A stretch of 25,948 nt of DNA from an uncultured Streptococcus sp. (GTDB taxonomy: Bacteria; Bacillota; Bacilli; Lactobacillales; Streptococcaceae), in assembly GCA_902480035.1 (NCBI GenBank), contig CABSRC010000009.1:1-25948 (forward strand), read 5' to 3'. This document shows positions 8,450 through 14,750 of this stretch, one piece after another. Each line of letters opens with the position of its first letter. Within the stretch, counting starts at the first letter, position 1. The translations under genes were made by a program, and so were the position numbers. The notes under the pieces were generated by a model that ran no database searches, had not been told where the DNA came from, and saw nothing but the letters and a program-made list of their open reading frames with translations.

Positions 8450-8599
8450 TACTCAATGAAAATCAAAGAGCAAACTAGGAAGCTAGCCGCAGGTTGCTCA
8501 AAGCACTGCTTTGAGGTTGTAGATAGAACTGACGAAGTCAGTAACATATATACAGTAAGGCGACGCTGACGTGGTTTGAATTTGATTTTCGAAGAGTAT
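8450..8599 (-). repeat. BOX element (boxA-boxB-boxC)
   Basis: The 150-bp block matches the BOX repeat of Mitis-group streptococci, read on the minus strand as boxA (8541-8599, containing the GCGTCGCC core known from the BOX-PCR primer), one boxB (about 8496-8540) and boxC (8450-8495, ending in CATTGAGTA). The terminal inverted sequences ATACTC and GAGTA are present. It ends 14 nt before the merR start codon, directly against the ribosome site, so it is transcribed as most of the merR leader. BOX units are non-autonomous and have no coding role. Confidence 0.92.
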
Positions 8600-8608
8600 T
8601 ACAAGGAT

Positions 8609-8639
8609 AGTATAATCCCTCCCCTTAGGTCAGAGTCAA
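8609..8639 (-). promoter_or_regulatory. MerR-type promoter/operator of the TipAS regulator gene
   Basis: On the minus strand TTGACT (8634-8639), a 19-bp spacer and TATACT (8609-8614). The over-long spacer, with an imperfect dyad (CTC...CC TAA GG...GAG), is the hallmark of promoters that MerR-family activators untwist. Its position before the merR-like gene implies autoregulation. Confidence 0.75.
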
Positions 8640-8666
8640 TACTTAACATAAAAATAGTTTTATTTC

Positions 8667-8711
8667 AGAAAAAAGGCTTGAGTAGTTCCATTGCGTTTTA
8701 CTCAAACCCTT
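8667..8711 (-). terminator. Terminator after manA
   Basis: On the minus strand AAGGGTTTGAGTA pairs with TACTCAAGCCTT (one mismatch or wobble) and is followed by TTTT. It starts 5 nt past the manA stop and ends before the merR promoter. Confidence 0.8.
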
Positions 8712-8716
8712 TGTTT

Positions 8717-9661
8717 TTATGGGTGACTTACAATCAATTCTAAACCTTGCCCTTCCAAAGTCCAAGATTCAACATCGCTTGGCAAGATAAAGTGACTTCC
8801 TTTTTGAATAGGATAATCCTTTCCATCTACAGTCAATTTTCCTTCTCCAGTTAAGACGCTCAATAAGCTGTAATCGGCAGTCTTTTCAAAATTAGCTTTT
8901 CCAGTAAGTTCCCACTTATAAACCGTAAAAAAATCACTTGCAACCAAGGTCGTCATCCGAAGATCATCGATCACAACTGTATCTGGATGGCTATTAGCTG
9001 GCTCCCCAATATTCAACACATCAATTGATTTTTCTAGATGAAGCTCTCGCAAATTTCCTTGAGCATCCTTGCGGTCAAAATCATAAACCCGGTAGGTGGT
9101 ATCACTCGACTGTTGGGTTTCAAGAATCAAGATTCCAGATCCAATTGCGTGCATGGTTCCACTTGGCACATAGAAGAAATCTCCAGCCTTGACTGGAACT
9201 TTTGTCAGCAAGGCATCCCAGTTTTTATCTTCGATTTGCTGGCGGAGTTCTTCTTTTGACTCGGCATTGTGTCCATAGATAATCTCTGATCCTTCGTCAG
9301 CCGCAATCACATACCAACACTCGGTTTTTCCAAGTTCTCCCTCATGCTCCATGGCATAGGTATCATCCGGGTGCACCTGTACACTAAGCCAGTCGTTAGC
9401 ATCCAAAATCTTTGTTAATAAAGGAAAGACAGGCTCTTTACGATTGCCGAATAATTCTCGGTGCTCTTGATAGAGCTGATCCAATCCCATTCCTTCGTAT
9501 GGACCATTGGCCACTTTAGAAACGCCATGCGGATGGGCCGAAATCGCCCAAAATTCACCGACATGGTCACTCGGAATGTCGTAACCAAATTCCTCTTTTA
9601 GACGTGTTCCTCCCCAAATTTTTTCCTGCATCACTGAATGTAAAAATAATGGTTGTACCAT
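8717..9661 (-). CDS. manA: Mannose-6-phosphate isomerase, class I (short Gram-positive form)
   Basis: Zinc enzyme interconverting mannose-6-P and fructose-6-P, linking mannose use and mannosyl precursors to glycolysis. It has 314 residues, typical of the Firmicute form. The zinc ligands are visible: Q95 and H97 in SVQVHPDD, E114 in GKTECWYV, and H171 in PSGTMHAIGSG. The start is the ATG at 9659-9661, with GAGGAGG upstream; an in-frame start at 9697 lacks this support. It is monocistronic, with a terminator on one side and the divergent queG on the other. In some streptococci it sits next to scrK; here about 8 kb lies between them. Confidence 0.95.
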   Translation of the reverse strand: MVQPLFLHSVMQEKIWGGTRLKEEFGYDIPSDHVGEFWAISAHPHGVSKVANGPYEGMGLDQLYQEHRELFGNRKEPVFPLLTKILDANDWLSVQVHPDDTYAMEHEGELGKTECWYVIAADEGSEIIYGHNAESKEELRQQIEDKNWDALLTKVPVKAGDFFYVPSGTMHAIGSGILILETQQSSDTTYRVYDFDRKDAQGNLRELHLEKSIDVLNIGEPANSHPDTVVIDDLRMTTLVASDFFTVYKWELTGKANFEKTADYSLLSVLTGEGKLTVDGKDYPIQKGSHFILPSDVESWTLEGQGLELIVSHP

Positions 9662-9688
9662 AATATCCTCCTCACATTTCATGTTTCT

Positions 9689-9717
9689 ATTATACAAAAA
9701 AAAGAAAGCTTTTGAAA
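9689..9717 (-). promoter_or_regulatory. Putative manA promoter
   Basis: On the minus strand a perfect TATAAT (9689-9694) with a weak TTTCAA at 17-bp spacing (9712-9717). The predicted leader is only about 20 nt and carries the GAGGAGG site. Confidence 0.5.
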
Positions 9718-9740
9718 GCCCTTCCTGATCGTTTCCTTTC

Positions 9741-9769
9741 TCGCCAGAATCTTCATTTTTGTGTATAAT
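9741..9769 (+). promoter_or_regulatory. Putative queG promoter, placing the start codon at or next to the transcript start
   Basis: TATAAT at 9764-9769 with TCGCCA (4 of 6 matches) at 17-bp spacing. The queG ATG begins 8 nt after the -10 box, where transcription should start, so the mRNA may be leaderless. Confidence 0.5.
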
Positions 9770-9776
9770 GGAAAAG

Positions 9777-10916
9777 ATGACACTAAAAGAAAATATTATC
9801 CAACTGGCACATTCTATTGGGATTTCAAAAATTGGATTTACAACTGCTGATGACTTTGCTTATTTGGAAAAATCGCTCCGCTTGGCCGTTGAGGAAGGAC
9901 GGAATTCTGGATTCGAGCATAAGAATATTGAAGAGCGCATCCACCCCAAATTAAGTCTCTCCTCCGCAAAGACGATCATCTCAATCGCTGTCGCCTACCC
10001 CCACAAACTCAAGCAACAACCTCAAAAAACAGCCTATAAAAGAGGAAAATTCACGCCCAACAGCTGGGGATTAGACTACCATTATGTCCTTCAAGACAAG
10101 CTCAACCGCTTAGCTGCTGGAATTGAAGAAATGACGCAAGATTTTGAATACAAGGGCATGGTCGATACTGGAGCACTGGTTGATACGGCTGTCGCCCAAC
10201 GAGCTGGAATTGGCTTTATCGGAAAAAATGGCTTAGTCATTTCAAAAGAATACGGTTCTTACATGTTTTTGGGGGAATTGATTACCAATCTCGAAATTGA
10301 ACCAGATCATCCTGTCGACTATGGTTGTGGAGACTGTCGACGTTGTTTAGATGCATGCCCAACCTCCTGCCTAATCGGAGATGGCTCTATGAATGCAAAA
10401 CGCTGTTTGTCCTTCCAAACTCAGGACAAGGGCATGATGGACCTAGAATTTCGCAAGAAAATTAAAACGGTCATCTATGGATGTGACATCTGTCAGATTA
10501 GCTGCCCTTATAACAAAGGGCTGGATAATCCCTTGGCAACAGAAATCGATCCTGATCTGGCTCATCCAGAGTTGATTCCTTTTCTCGAGCTGTCAAACGG
10601 ACAATTTAAGGAAAAATTCGGGCATGTTGCTGGAAGCTGGCGAGGCAAGAATATCCTCCAGCGCAATGCCATTATCGCACTAGCCAATGCCAATGACCGC
10701 TCAGCCATCCCTAAACTCCTGAACATCATCGAGACCTCGCAAAATCAGATCCATATTGCAACGGCTATCTGGTCTTTAGGGCAACTGCTACGTGAAGTCA
10801 CTCCAGACCTTGTTGAGCTCTTACGGAATATCAAACATCCGACTAATGCTATCATAGAAGAACGAACTGCTTTCTTTGAAAAATTCGGCATTCAAGCAGT
10901 TTCACAACTACAATGA
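9777..10916 (+). CDS. queG: Epoxyqueuosine reductase QueG
   Basis: Performs the last step of queuosine synthesis on tRNA, reducing epoxyqueuosine with cobalamin and two [4Fe-4S] clusters. The protein is 379 residues from the ATG at 9777-9779. The cobalamin-side catalytic acid is D130 in MVDTGALVDT, followed by GIGFIGKNGL. The iron-sulphur ligands are CGDCRRCLDACP (C184, C187, C190, C194) and CDICQISCP (C236, C239, C243), with C210 nearby. The C-terminal 100 residues look like HEAT-type helices that bind tRNA. The frame also opens at TTG 9759 and ATG 9768, but both lie in the promoter. No ribosome site of normal strength is seen. It is the only plus-strand gene in the accessory block. Confidence 0.93.
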   Translation: MTLKENIIQLAHSIGISKIGFTTADDFAYLEKSLRLAVEEGRNSGFEHKNIEERIHPKLSLSSAKTIISIAVAYPHKLKQQPQKTAYKRGKFTPNSWGLDYHYVLQDKLNRLAAGIEEMTQDFEYKGMVDTGALVDTAVAQRAGIGFIGKNGLVISKEYGSYMFLGELITNLEIEPDHPVDYGCGDCRRCLDACPTSCLIGDGSMNAKRCLSFQTQDKGMMDLEFRKKIKTVIYGCDICQISCPYNKGLDNPLATEIDPDLAHPELIPFLELSNGQFKEKFGHVAGSWRGKNILQRNAIIALANANDRSAIPKLLNIIETSQNQIHIATAIWSLGQLLREVTPDLVELLRNIKHPTNAIIEERTAFFEKFGIQAVSQLQ

Positions 10917-10950
10917 AAAAACACTAAGGTTACAACCTTAGTGTTTTTTT
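10914..10950. terminator. Bidirectional terminator between queG and the GNAT gene
   Basis: An almost perfect palindrome, AACACTAAGGTT / AACCTTAGTGTT, with A and T runs on the two sides. It serves queG on the plus strand and the convergent acetyltransferase gene on the minus strand. The last codons and stop of the latter lie inside the hairpin. Confidence 0.9.
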
Positions 10951-11564
10951 AGTTCCTTCAAGAAATACCAGCTCCCCATTTCTACATTGTTAAAGCTAAT
11001 CTCGTTAGAGTAGACTTCCTTGTAGCCATTTTTGGTATAAAAATAGACATTTCCCTTCGTATTGGTATAAAAGGCTAGTTTTTCTCCTTTAACCTCCTCC
11101 AAGAAAGGCTCAATTCCTTCTGTCATAAAGCGACTGCCATAGCCCTGCCGTTGATGTTTAGGGGCGACTGCGAGAAGCATTAAATACCAATCAAAGTCTA
11201 CATTTTGCTCCAATTCCTTATCCGTGTCCTCCATAAATTTAAAGTAGGCCAACATATTCTTCAAGGAAATAAACTTGAGCAAACCGAATCCCCCATTTAA
11301 GAGATAGGCCCGAAAAGGAATCGGTCCCTTTTGCAACAAGGCAACTGCATAAATTTCATCATTTTTTTCTGCCACAAGGCAAATATGGTGCTTAAGAAAA
11401 ACCTTTACCAGGATGCGCATCATTGCCTCAACAAAGGCAGGATACTGCTTGGGATCCCGAACCAAATCCTTGATGACTTTTAAAAATAGATAGTCCTCAA
11501 AGGCTGTACTGGCTACTCGAACCACCTGATCCAGATCTGCTTTTTCTGCTTTTCTGTACTTCAT
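10938..11564 (-). CDS. GNAT-family N-acetyltransferase
   Basis: Predicted acetyl-CoA-dependent N-acetyltransferase of unknown substrate. The 208-residue protein shows the acetyl-CoA binding motif A (LAVAPKHQRQGYGSR, about 131-145, matching Q/R-x-x-G-x-G/A) followed by motif B with FYTKNGYKEV near residues 175-184. The N-terminal YRKAEKADLDQVVRVA is the usual GNAT strand-helix start. AGGAGA precedes the ATG. It is monocistronic: a shared terminator lies at the 3' end, and the promoter region resembles that of the TipAS regulator gene. Small-molecule or antibiotic acetylation is possible but not shown. Confidence 0.85.
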   Translation of the reverse strand: MKYRKAEKADLDQVVRVASTAFEDYLFLKVIKDLVRDPKQYPAFVEAMMRILVKVFLKHHICLVAEKNDEIYAVALLQKGPIPFRAYLLNGGFGLLKFISLKNMLAYFKFMEDTDKELEQNVDFDWYLMLLAVAPKHQRQGYGSRFMTEGIEPFLEEVKGEKLAFYTNTKGNVYFYTKNGYKEVYSNEISFNNVEMGSWYFLKELKKH

Positions 11565-11592
11565 CTTCTCTCCTATTCTAAGTCCACTTTCC

Positions 11593-11628
11593 AGTATACA
11601 CTATCCCTCGCTCTTAGACAAAGGTCAA
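11593..11628 (-). promoter_or_regulatory. Putative promoter of the GNAT gene, MerR-like element
   Basis: On the minus strand TATACT (11593-11598) has TTGTCT at 17 bp (11616-11621). A second -35-like TTGACC lies farther up (11623-11628). The stretch between shares TTGAC, CTAAG and GAGGGAT, in that order, with the merR promoter at 8609-8639, one base longer. Which -35 is used is unclear. Confidence 0.45.
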
Positions 11629-11647
11629 TTTTCAGCAATTTGTTCAT

Positions 11648-12163
11648 TCAAACCAGCAAAAAGAGTCCTCCCCAGGCGAGTCCCAGCCCCCAAGCGACGA
11701 GGACATCCTTGGGATAATGAACCCCTCCAAGAACTCGGACAAGGGCTAATAGAAGAGATAGGAGCATGGAGCACATTCCTAGTGGAAGCGACAACTGACA
11801 GACACACATCGAAATAATGGTCGCCGAAAAAACATGTCGGCTAGGAAAGGAATGACCGGATGAATTTTTTTCTAATAATGGTTGAATCTCCCATTTTTCA
11901 TAAGGTCTCGGAACATTGACCCAATGACGAAAGAGGCTAAACAAGACAAAACCCGAAGCAGGGATCCAGATAAAAGGCCAGATTTCTCCCATTGAAGTTT
12001 TCTTTAAAAACAGCCAACAAAAGACCAGGCCGTAGATGCCTGGCATCACTAAAGTCAGGATTCGATTCGTCCTTTGAAGGACCTGCACACGATGTGGCTT
12101 TCTCTTAAAAGGCAGGGTGAGCCAACGATAAAATTTCGGATAATCTTGAAGATTGGGCTTCAT
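11648..12163 (-). CDS. PAP2-family membrane phosphatase
   Basis: Predicted membrane phosphatase of the type 2 phosphatidic acid phosphatase family, acting on lipid phosphates such as phosphatidic acid or undecaprenyl pyrophosphate at the outer face of the membrane. The 171-residue protein carries the three-part active site: RHWVNVPRP (79-87, arginine in place of the usual lysine), SGHSFPSRH (102-110) and RVLGGVHYPKD (143-153, with H149). Four to five hydrophobic segments surround these. I prefer the ATG at 12161-12163, which has AGGAG at 7 nt, over the in-frame ATG at 12184, which has none. It is preceded by a consensus promoter. The substrate is unknown. Confidence 0.88.
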   Translation of the reverse strand: MKPNLQDYPKFYRWLTLPFKRKPHRVQVLQRTNRILTLVMPGIYGLVFCWLFLKKTSMGEIWPFIWIPASGFVLFSLFRHWVNVPRPYEKWEIQPLLEKNSSGHSFPSRHVFSATIISMCVCQLSLPLGMCSMLLSLLLALVRVLGGVHYPKDVLVAWGLGLAWGGLFLLV

Positions 12164-12200
12164 GTTGGCACTCCTGTCTTTCATCTTATTTTATACTACT

Positions 12201-12230
12201 AGTATACGCGATCCTAAGAAAGCCTGTCAA
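12201..12230 (-). promoter_or_regulatory. Promoter of the PAP2 gene
   Basis: On the minus strand perfect TTGACA (12225-12230), 18-bp spacer, TATACT (12201-12206). The -35 box lies in the loop and 3' arm of a terminator-like hairpin at 12220-12239. Confidence 0.8.
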
Positions 12231-12247
12231 GCCAGGCTTCTTTTTTA
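12219..12247 (+). terminator. Orphan plus-strand terminator hairpin
   Basis: AAGCCTG (12220-12226) pairs with CAGGCTT (12233-12239) around a 6-nt loop, followed by CTTTTTT on the plus strand. No plus-strand gene ends nearby; queG stops 1.3 kb earlier at its own terminator. Confidence 0.55.
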
Positions 12248-12353
12248 TCCTTTCTTTCTTCTTTTTCACATGATTTAGCACTAAAATCTGATGATTTATC
12301 ATTTTTCTGTCTCCAAGAAACGTCTTTTCCATTACTATTATCGATAAAAAAAT
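12248..12353. other. AT-rich spacer without a recognised feature
   Basis: About 100 bp between the orphan hairpin and repeat copy B. I see no ribosome site with a credible frame and no convincing promoter. Confidence 0.5.
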
Positions 12354-12528
12354 GAGGCTGGGACAAAAGTCCTAGCCTCTTAATTGTTTTTGGATTGTCG
12401 AGCAAGACGCAGTGGTTGAGTGGTCTCTACTACGCTGATTTCATCAGCTTTTACAGCCCTACTCAACTGTGCGGAGGTGGGACGACGAAATCGAATTCTA
12501 ACGAATTACCGATTTCTGTCCCACTCTC
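12354..12528 (+). repeat. 175-bp structured repeat, copy B
   Basis: Same length and order as copy A with only a few substitutions. Hairpin I GAGGCT/AGCCTC (12354-12379) has an inner GGAC/GTCC stem around AAAA; on the minus strand it is followed by ATTTTTTT, a good terminator. Hairpin II is GTTGAGT (12415-12421) with ACTCAAC (12461-12467). Hairpin III is GTGGGAC (12477-12483) with GTCCCAC (12518-12524) and an inner GAAATCG/CGATTTC stem. Confidence 0.9.
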
Positions 12529-12547
12529 ATTTTTTCACTTTGTATGT

Positions 12548-12574
12548 TACGCCCTTTGTATCTTGTTGGAATTG
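12548..12574. repeat. 27-nt direct repeat TACGCCC-type, copy 1
   Basis: Starts TACGCCCTTTGTATC and ends TTGTTGGAATTG. A second copy lies at 12854-12880, with ACGGGC in place of ACGCCC. The first 21 nt recur at 12969-12989, right after the ABC gene stop codon. Confidence 0.8.
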
Positions 12575-12585
12575 CGGCAGGACGA

Positions 12586-12608
12586 AGGTGGATCGATATT
12601 ATCCACCT
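12586..12608. repeat. Perfect 8-bp hairpin
   Basis: AGGTGGAT (12586-12593) and ATCCACCT (12601-12608) pair perfectly around a 7-nt loop. There is no T-run on either side, so it is not a typical terminator. Confidence 0.7.
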
Positions 12609-12623
12609 GAGGAGTTAGTGAGT

Positions 12624-12660
12624 CGTGTCGGCAAGGCACCATTGTGCTTGCCATTACACG
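12624..12660. repeat. Long composite hairpin
   Basis: CGTGT (12624-12628) pairs with ACACG (12656-12660). Inside, GGCAA and GCAC pair with GTGC and TTGCC around CATT, with one bulged G. This gives about 14 base pairs and no T-run. Confidence 0.7.
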
Positions 12661-12728
12661 AATTGAACACGCCCTAAATGCTGTGTGAAAAACGCTAACT
12701 ATACTAGCACTAACTTCCAGACACAGTA

Positions 12729-12831
12729 GCTGATTGAACCCTTCTCTCGCTTGATAAGCTCGGAAGAATTCTAATCAGCCTTGTGGGGGTAGGACGACGA
12801 AGCGTCCACAATCGTATAGCTTCTGTCCTAC
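12729..12831 (+). repeat. Diverged relative (copy D) of the 175-bp repeat, hairpins II and III only
   Basis: GCTGATT (12729-12735) pairs with AATCAGC (12773-12779), and GTAGGAC (12789-12795) pairs with GTCCTAC (12825-12831) with inner GAAGC/GCTTC (12799-12803, 12819-12823). The two hairpins are 9 nt apart, as in copies A and B. The bases differ from those copies but changes are paired. Sequence identity remains in the GGACGACGAA and TTCTGTCC segments. Hairpin I is missing. Confidence 0.75.
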
Positions 12832-12853
12832 TCCCTATTTTCACTTTGCATTT

Positions 12854-12880
12854 TACGGGCTTTGTATCTTGTTGGAATTG
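12854..12880. repeat. 27-nt direct repeat, copy 2 (ACGGGC variant)
   Basis: Identical to the copy at 12548-12574 except for the ACGCCC to ACGGGC change. Homology extends upstream through CACTTTG and the end of repeat copy D, as it does between copy 1 and the end of repeat copy B. Confidence 0.8.
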
Positions 12881-12901
12881 AACACGGGCTGCGGATTGTG
12901 T

Positions 12902-12936
12902 CAAAAAGATGAATCCTCCTAGAATCTTTTGGATTC
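12902..12936 (-). terminator. Possible terminator downstream of the ABC exporter operon
   Basis: On the minus strand GAATCC pairs with GGATTC around 14 nt, followed by ATCTTTTT. An alternative inner stem AGAATC/GATTCT exists. The stem is only 6 bp, so it may be leaky. The stronger hairpin of repeat copy B at 12354-12379 lies farther down. Confidence 0.5.
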
Positions 12937-12968
12937 TTCGTCGTATTCCCTATTTTGACTGTATCCGC

Positions 12969-12989
12969 TACGCCCTTTGTATCTTGTTG
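12969..12989. repeat. 21-nt repeat, copy 3, abutting the ABC gene stop codon
   Basis: TACGCCC followed by TTTGTATCTTGTTG, identical to the first 21 nt of the copy at 12548. It ends on the base next to the stop codon at 12990-12992. Confidence 0.75.
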
Positions 12990-14750
12990 TTACGCTACTT
13001 CTTCTGTGAATTGGCTATTGTAGAGATCAGCATAGAAGCCATTTTGGCTCATGAGTTCTTGGTGATTGCCCTGCTCGATAATATTTCCATCTTTCATCAC
13101 GAGAATCAGATCCGCATTGCGGATAGTGGACAAGCGATGGGCGATGACAAAGGAGGTCCGACCTTCCATGAGTTTGTCCATGGCTTTTTGAATCAACTCT
13201 TCCGTACGGGTATCAACAGAGGAGGTTGCTTCATCCAATATAAGAAGCGGAGCATCCTTCAAGAGGGCACGCGCAATGGTCAAGAGTTGCTTTTGACCGA
13301 CGGACAAGGTCACTGAATCATCTAATACAGTATCATAGCCATTCGGCAAGGTCCGAATAAAGTGATGGACCCCAACCGCTCGGGTTGCTGCTTCGACGGC
13401 TTCATCTGAAATATCCGTTTGATTGAAGACCAAGTTCTCCCGAATAGTGCCCTCAAATAGCCAGGTATCTTGTAAGACCATAGAGAAAGCATCATGAACC
13501 TCTTCGCGGCTCATGGCCTTGGTATCCACTCCATCGATAGCAATTTTACCAGCTTGAATGTCGTAAAAACGCATCAAGAGATTGACCATGGTGGTCTTAC
13601 CAGCGCCTGTTGGACCAACAATGGCCACCTTCTGTCCTGGCTTCGCTTCAGCTGTAAAGTCATGGATAATAGTCTTATCTGGTGAATAACCAAAGCGAAC
13701 ATGTTCAAAGGTGACATGACCTTTTGGTGTTTCCAATTGACGTGTTTTTTGGGATTCATCTTCCATTTCTTCTTCGTCTAAGAATTCAAAGACACGTCCC
13801 ATAGCAGCACTAGCTGATTGCAATTGGGTAATTCCTTGGGCCATTTGACCAATTGGTTGGGTAAAGATGCGGACATAGGTCATAAAGGCCACAATGGTTC
13901 CGATGGTAATATCCCCATTAATGGTGAGGACAGCCCCAACGATACAGACCATGACATAGCCGAAATTCCCTACAAACTGCATCAAGGGCATCATGATACC
14001 AGAGAAGAATTGGGATTTCCACATGCTATGGTACAAATCTTGGTTGATGGCATCAAAATGATCTTTGGCCTGATGACGGCCATTATAGGAAATGACAACA
14101 TTGTGGCCACTATAGATTTCTTCAACATAGCCTGAAACTTTGGCAAGGTTGTCCTGTTGTTGCTTAAAGAGAGGCTGGCTCTTGACCATAATGATGCTGG
14201 AAAGAGCAAAACCTGCAAAGACGGACACAATCGCTGTCACCGCCAAGTGCCAGTCCGTCTTAAACATCATAAAGATGGAGCCAATCAATAAGACAATAGA
14301 AGAGACCATTTGAACCAAGCTTTGGTTAAAGGATTGGGTCATCAAATCCAAGTCATTGGTCACACGAGACAAGGTATCTCCTTGTTCATGGCTATCAAAA
14401 TATTGGAGGGGCACGCGATTGAGCTTCTCAGCAATGGCATTGCGCAAGCGTTCTGCAAAGCGCTGAATCATGGTTGAGATAATGAAACTACTTCTGTAGG
14501 ACACCAGTGCTCCAACTCCATAAAGGATGGCTAAGGTCAGGGCAATCGAAGTAATCTTATCAATATCAATGGCGCCTCCCATCCCTTTTGTAATGGTATC
14601 TGTAATTTCTTTTAACTTATCCGGTCCAATAACCGTGATAATACTCGATACGACCGAAAAGAGGATAGCAACTAGGAAAAATAGGTGGAAGCCCTTCAAA
14701 TAGGGAGAAAGTTGTCTCCAAAGGGACGATTCTTGTTTTGTTTTATGCAT
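12990..14750 (-). CDS. ABC exporter half-transporter, catalytic-site subunit of a heterodimer
   Basis: Six-helix transmembrane domain (residues about 20-310) fused to an ATPase domain, of the multidrug exporter type. The 586-residue protein has Walker A GPTGAGKTT (379-387), a degenerate signature LSVGQ (482-486), an intact Walker B LLILDE with catalytic E507, and an intact H-loop H538 (IAHRLST). The start is the ATG at 14748-14750, with AAGGAGGAG 7 nt upstream inside the end of the preceding gene; the two reading frames overlap by 8 nt, so translation is coupled. It pairs with the next half-transporter in the operon, as in LmrCD, BmrCD or PatAB. The substrate is unknown; drug or peptide export is the usual role. 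Confidence 0.92.
   Translation of the reverse strand: MHKTKQESSLWRQLSPYLKGFHLFFLVAILFSVVSSIITVIGPDKLKEITDTITKGMGGAIDIDKITSIALTLAILYGVGALVSYRSSFIISTMIQRFAERLRNAIAEKLNRVPLQYFDSHEQGDTLSRVTNDLDLMTQSFNQSLVQMVSSIVLLIGSIFMMFKTDWHLAVTAIVSVFAGFALSSIIMVKSQPLFKQQQDNLAKVSGYVEEIYSGHNVVISYNGRHQAKDHFDAINQDLYHSMWKSQFFSGIMMPLMQFVGNFGYVMVCIVGAVLTINGDITIGTIVAFMTYVRIFTQPIGQMAQGITQLQSASAAMGRVFEFLDEEEMEDESQKTRQLETPKGHVTFEHVRFGYSPDKTIIHDFTAEAKPGQKVAIVGPTGAGKTTMVNLLMRFYDIQAGKIAIDGVDTKAMSREEVHDAFSMVLQDTWLFEGTIRENLVFNQTDISDEAVEAATRAVGVHHFIRTLPNGYDTVLDDSVTLSVGQKQLLTIARALLKDAPLLILDEATSSVDTRTEELIQKAMDKLMEGRTSFVIAHRLSTIRNADLILVMKDGNIIEQGNHQELMSQNGFYADLYNSQFTEEVA

Noticed and set aside
8437..8547. 37-codon N-terminal extension of the MerR regulator
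   Set aside because: It is translated BOX sequence; the internal ATG at 8436 has a perfect ribosome site and gives the family N-terminus.
12164..12184. Upstream start of the PAP2 gene at 12184
   Set aside because: No ribosome site; the ATG at 12163 has AGGAG at the right distance.
12214..12405. Minus-strand 63-codon frame upstream of the PAP2 gene
   Set aside because: No ribosome site, low-complexity lysine-rich product, and it runs across the repeat and the orphan terminator.
12395..12610. 71-codon plus-strand frame through repeat copy B
   Set aside because: It begins with TTG without a ribosome site. The matching frame in copy A is broken, and changes among copies preserve stems rather than codons.
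12530..12989. CRISPR array or tracrRNA in the repeat block
   Set aside because: The direct repeats are few, unevenly spaced and without uniform spacers, and there are no cas genes.
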